A DNA stretch of 64,000 nt from Sphingobium psychrophilum (GTDB lineage Bacteria; Pseudomonadota; Alphaproteobacteria; Sphingomonadales; Sphingomonadaceae). Below the pieces are notes generated by a model that was not told the origin of the DNA, did not search any database, and saw nothing but the letters and a program-made list of their open reading frames with translations. Below are positions 61,231-64,000 of this stretch, piece after piece (position 1 is the stretch's first letter; each line of letters begins with the position of its first letter). The stretch covers positions 17,621 to 81,620 of the forward strand of contig NZ_JABBFV010000019.1 of NCBI RefSeq assembly GCF_012927105.1, read 5' to 3'. Made by a program: the position numbers and the translations under genes.

Positions 61231-62660
61231 ATAGGCGATCCCTTCGCCGACGAGGCGGGCGCCTTCGTTGATCAGCGACAACAAGCAGCGTTCCGTGATC
61301 TCGGCATCGCTAATCGACCGGCGTCCCACGCCGATCTCGCCTGAATAGTCGATGATCATTTTGTCGATGAGCGGGTCGAGCGCGGCGGTGCGGCCATCAG
61401 GATACAGATACATGCCTTTGCCAACCTTCTGGCCGAACCGTCCCATCTCGCAGACGCGGTCGGGAAGGCCAGAATAAGGACGGTCGGGCTGCTCGACGGC
61501 GCGGCGCTTGCGGATCGCCCAGCCGATATCCTGCCTGGCCAGATCGAGCACGCGGATCGGCCCCATCGCCATACCCCAATGCTCCATCGCCCCGTCGATC
61601 TGCTGTGGAAGCGCTCCTTCCTCCGGCAGGAAATACGCTTGGCGCAGATATTCCTCGAACATGCGGTTGCCGATAAAGCCGTCGCAAACGCCGGAAACGA
61701 CGCCGACTTTGCCGATGCGCCGCGCAAAGGCCATAGCTGTGGCCAGCACATCGGGCGCGGTCCGCCCGCCGCGCACCACTTCGAGAAGGCGCATGACGTT
61801 GGCCGGGGAAAAAAGTGAAGCCCGACAACGCGAGAGGGATCGGAAGTGAACGTCGCGATCGCATCCAGATCCAGCGTGGAGGTGTTACTGGCCAGAATCG
61901 TGTCGGATCGCACGATGGAGTGCAATGTGGTGAAAATTTCCCTCTTAACCGCGAGATCCTCGAACACCGCTTCGATCACCAAATCGACATCGGCAAGCGC
62001 TTCGAGCGAAGGCGCGAGGGTTAGCGCGGCCAAGCGCGTGTCCGCCTCCGACTGCGATATGCGGCGCTTCTTGACGTCCCGCAGGATCGTCCGCCCAACC
62101 GTATCGCGCGCTTTATCGCGGGCATTGCCTCGGGTCTCGACGACGATCACATCAAATCCCGCGTTGAGCAACGCGATCGCAATACCCGTGCCCATGAGGC
62201 CGCCGCCGACGATACCCACGGTTTTGATCGAGCGCGGCCGGATGTCCGCCCCAATTCCCGGGATTCGCGCGACTTTCCGCTCCCCGAAGAAGGCGTGCTG
62301 CAAACCACGTGCGGCTTGCGAATCCATCAGCTCTGCAAAGAGCCGCTTTTCCACGGCTCGTCCGGGAGCGAAATCGGCCTCGATCGCTTCCACGCACTCA
62401 ACGATCCGTTCCGGCGAGGCGCTCAGGCCGCCCTTGCGCAGCGAGGCGCGGGTTTCGGCGACAGCCTCCTTCAGGTTGACGGGGGGAGGAATCGAGCCCG
62501 TTCTGCGGATCGGCTGCAGCCTATTGGCGGACGCGATCTTGAAAGCTTCAGCGACCAGATCGCCATCCACGATCCGATCGACAAGTCCGATTTCATGCGC
62601 GCGGAGGGCGTCGATGGTCCTGCCGGAGATCATCAACTCCAATGCTCCGATCTCGTCACC
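61231..62660 (-). pseudogene. Truncated, frameshifted enoyl-CoA hydratase/3-hydroxyacyl-CoA dehydrogenase (FadB/FadJ type)
   Basis: The N-terminal crotonase domain is represented only by its last part (ELMISGRTIDALRAHEIGLV). The Rossmann domain is intact up to VGIVGGGLMGTGIAIAL and ASNTSTLDLDAIATF. At 61808-61813 the run of six A (T on the minus strand) lacks one base: LHFF should continue SPANVMRLLEVVRGG, found in the next frame, through to LINEGARLVGEGIAY. The C-terminus is cut at 61231. Thus truncated at both ends and frameshifted. Confidence 0.85.
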
Positions 62661-63140
62661 ATAAGAGATGAATTTCTATATGCATTCCGCGTCTTGCACC
62701 CGGCGTTGCCCTGCAAGAAAGCAATCATCCCGTCATGGGCATGACATCGCTTCGGATCACCCCATCTGCGTTACGGGCGATCATGCCGGGCTTTTTTGGG
62801 CCAGACCTCAATGGCGAACGCGGCGTTCTGCTGGCGGATATCGAACCCCGCTTATTCCCGCCAACTGCGGATATTGTCGGAACCGGTTCGATAATGATTG
62901 CACATACGCAGTCTAACTATCGCCAATGCCGTCGCAAGCCTATCGATTTGGTTCTGATACGTTCTCCATGATCAGAACCATGACCCACCCTGATTCTCTT
63001 TCGCTCGCCCAGAGCCCGCTTCACGCCCCGATCTGCAAAATGACAATTATCGCCGAACAGGTCAGCTATGGTTACAAGCCCGCTGGCCTCGATATCGAAC
63101 AGCGCATATTCCGCACCGATTGACTGCCCGCCGAGCAGCC
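62661..63140. other. Weakly coding stretch without recognised gene
   Basis: Short frames on both strands (for example 62735-62971 plus, 62917-63168 minus) have no motif I can place and no clear ribosome sites. Composition is more even than in the catabolic genes. Possibly foreign or decayed DNA. Confidence 0.45.
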
Positions 63141-63392
63141 ATGCCTTTAACTGATGACCGGTCGGCACATATGTATCGGATCGTCGGCCAGCGCCAGCCA
63201 GGCTTTTTGCTGGCTTTTGACGCCGGTGATCCAGAGACAGTGGCGCGCCAGTTTCTCGCCCTTTGTCAGTCGGGGTGGTATGCCGATGTTTTCCGGCACC
63301 AAACCGGGCCCTGCGTTATTGCCATAGCGGTAGCGCACGATGTTGAAAACGCGGTTGGGACATTTCTGGAATTGTGGGAAGCCAAGACATAG
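63141..63392 (+). CDS. Small hypothetical protein
   Basis: 83 residues from ATG 63141 (MPLTDDRSAHMYRIVGQRQP), with plausible alpha/beta content (FLLAFDAGDPETVARQFLAL, then VENAVGTFLELWEAKT). No domain recognised. It is flanked by debris, so a fragment or a stand-alone small protein are both possible. Confidence 0.35.
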   Translation: MPLTDDRSAHMYRIVGQRQPGFLLAFDAGDPETVARQFLALCQSGWYADVFRHQTGPCVIAIAVAHDVENAVGTFLELWEAKT

Positions 63393-63532
63393 TTGTCCAC
63401 GGAAGGGCATTTGTGGTGCGTTGGCTGCTCGATAGGATCAGCTATCTGGCTCAGCGAAAGCGGACAGACCGGACACATGAACTAGACGTTTCGGGTCTAA
63501 CGTCTCGTAAGACTCGGGTTTCCTTTGAAGCA

Positions 63533-63850
63533 TTATTCCTGCGGCCGCCCGGCAAGTTCCATCATCAGGGTTTTTTGCCGTCGGCATAACGGCGTATAAT
63601 CCGGCATCCGCCAGTCCAACCCTACAAACTTGAGCAGGCTCGCAACCAAGCCCTTGACGTGTCGTCATGGAAGGTTGAAGAGCGCCTTCTGCACAAGGCA
63701 CAACTCAATGGTGCCGTTCGAAAACTGCATCGGCCGACCGGGACGACCACATGGTGTCGTTAGCCGTTGCATCTCCAGATCAAACCACACCTCCAGCGAG
63801 CCACGCTGCATCAGAGCCGCATTATACGCGATCCAGTTCGTCGCGCGGTA
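63533..63850 (-). pseudogene. IS5-family transposase N-terminal remnant
   Basis: Minus-strand frame YRATNWIAYNAALMQRGSLE, then FSNGTIELCLVQKALFNLP, a TGA at 63665-63667, and in the same frame HVKGLVASLLKFVGLDW, RMPDYTPLCRRQKTLMMELA and GRPQE, matches the first part of IS5-group transposases. Stops lie before, inside and after it, and the DDE region is missing. Remnant. Confidence 0.75.
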
Positions 63851-63913
63851 CTACCGGGCCGCAGGTTTTGGCGTCTCATACCAATATGCATTGATCGGAA
63901 CCTACGACATGCT

Positions 63914-63979
63914 GTTCCCCGGCGAAGGCCGGGGTCCAGTCCGCAGCGTGGAACTGGACCCCGGCCTTCGCCGGGGAAC
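63914..63979. repeat. REP-like inverted repeat typical of sphingomonads
   Basis: The arms at 63914-63940 and 63953-63979 are exact 27-base reverse complements, each containing the nested hairpin CCCCGGC-GAAG-GCCGGGG. This GC-rich motif is, in my memory, dispersed between genes of many sphingomonad chromosomes. It may act as a terminator or BIME-like element. Confidence 0.7.
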
Positions 63980-64000
63980 GCTATGACCGTTCCCATGAGT

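Noticed and set aside
1..64000. tRNA, rRNA, CRISPR arrays, riboswitches
   Set aside because: None seen: no regularly spaced repeats, no cloverleaf I could fold by eye, no known leader motif. A covariance-model search could still find small RNAs.

Overview
The window looks like chromosomal or large-plasmid DNA of a Sphingomonadaceae bacterium (Sphingobium, Novosphingobium or Sphingomonas type). This rests on high-GC coding, a TonB receptor beside Rieske oxygenases, class III CoA-transferases, SDRs and a P450, a HisKA_2-type sensor kinase, DUF3667 and a GC-rich REP-like hairpin. It is an inference; no rRNA or tRNA gene was recognised and nothing fixes the genus.

Left part (1-10.5 kb): end of a pirin gene, an integrase remnant, a translationally coupled monooxygenase/MFS pair facing a frameshifted LysR gene, a decayed glutathione S-transferase, htpG, a nucleoside deaminase, a Crp/Fnr regulator coupled to a 62-residue protein, and a large catalase (katE).

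10.5-16.9 kb: a tightly overlapping seven-gene operon downstream of katE encodes three glycosyltransferases, an acyl-CoA-dehydrogenase-like flavoprotein, a PIG-L deacetylase, a NodS-like methyltransferase and a further glycosyltransferase. The set suggests a small modified glycoside or glycolipid of unknown structure and is the best candidate here for an undescribed pathway.

17-34 kb: a composite decayed signalling gene and an intact PAS/HisKA_2 kinase; a lipoprotein joining a zinc-protease motif to a TPM-like domain; DUF3667; a molybdenum hydroxylase operon of PaoABC type with a metallophosphoesterase and a MarR regulator; a Na+/H+ antiporter; an IS1182-type element with an amber codon in its transposase; an SDR/HxlR divergent pair; then a patch of gene remnants (SDR, VWA) with a YkgJ-like protein.

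35-61 kb: a catabolic region. A TonB receptor could bring in the substrate. Two VanA-like Rieske oxygenases next to glutathione-independent formaldehyde dehydrogenase suggest oxidative demethylation. A P450, a GMC oxidoreductase and several SDRs could oxidise it, a lactonase-like MBL enzyme and a serine hydrolase could hydrolyse it, and two class III CoA-transferases, an acyl-CoA dehydrogenase, an enoyl-CoA hydratase, a thiolase-like/DUF35 pair and an aldehyde dehydrogenase could shorten an acyl chain. The substrate cannot be read from sequence. Five intergenic copies of a 14-base motif, GTTGAYNTMARSTC, lie ahead of these operons and may define a shared regulon.

61-64 kb: the catabolic region ends abruptly. 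The P450's ferredoxin gene is cut and fused tail-to-tail to a frameshifted fadB/fadJ fragment, followed by weakly coding DNA, an IS5 transposase remnant and a REP-like palindrome.
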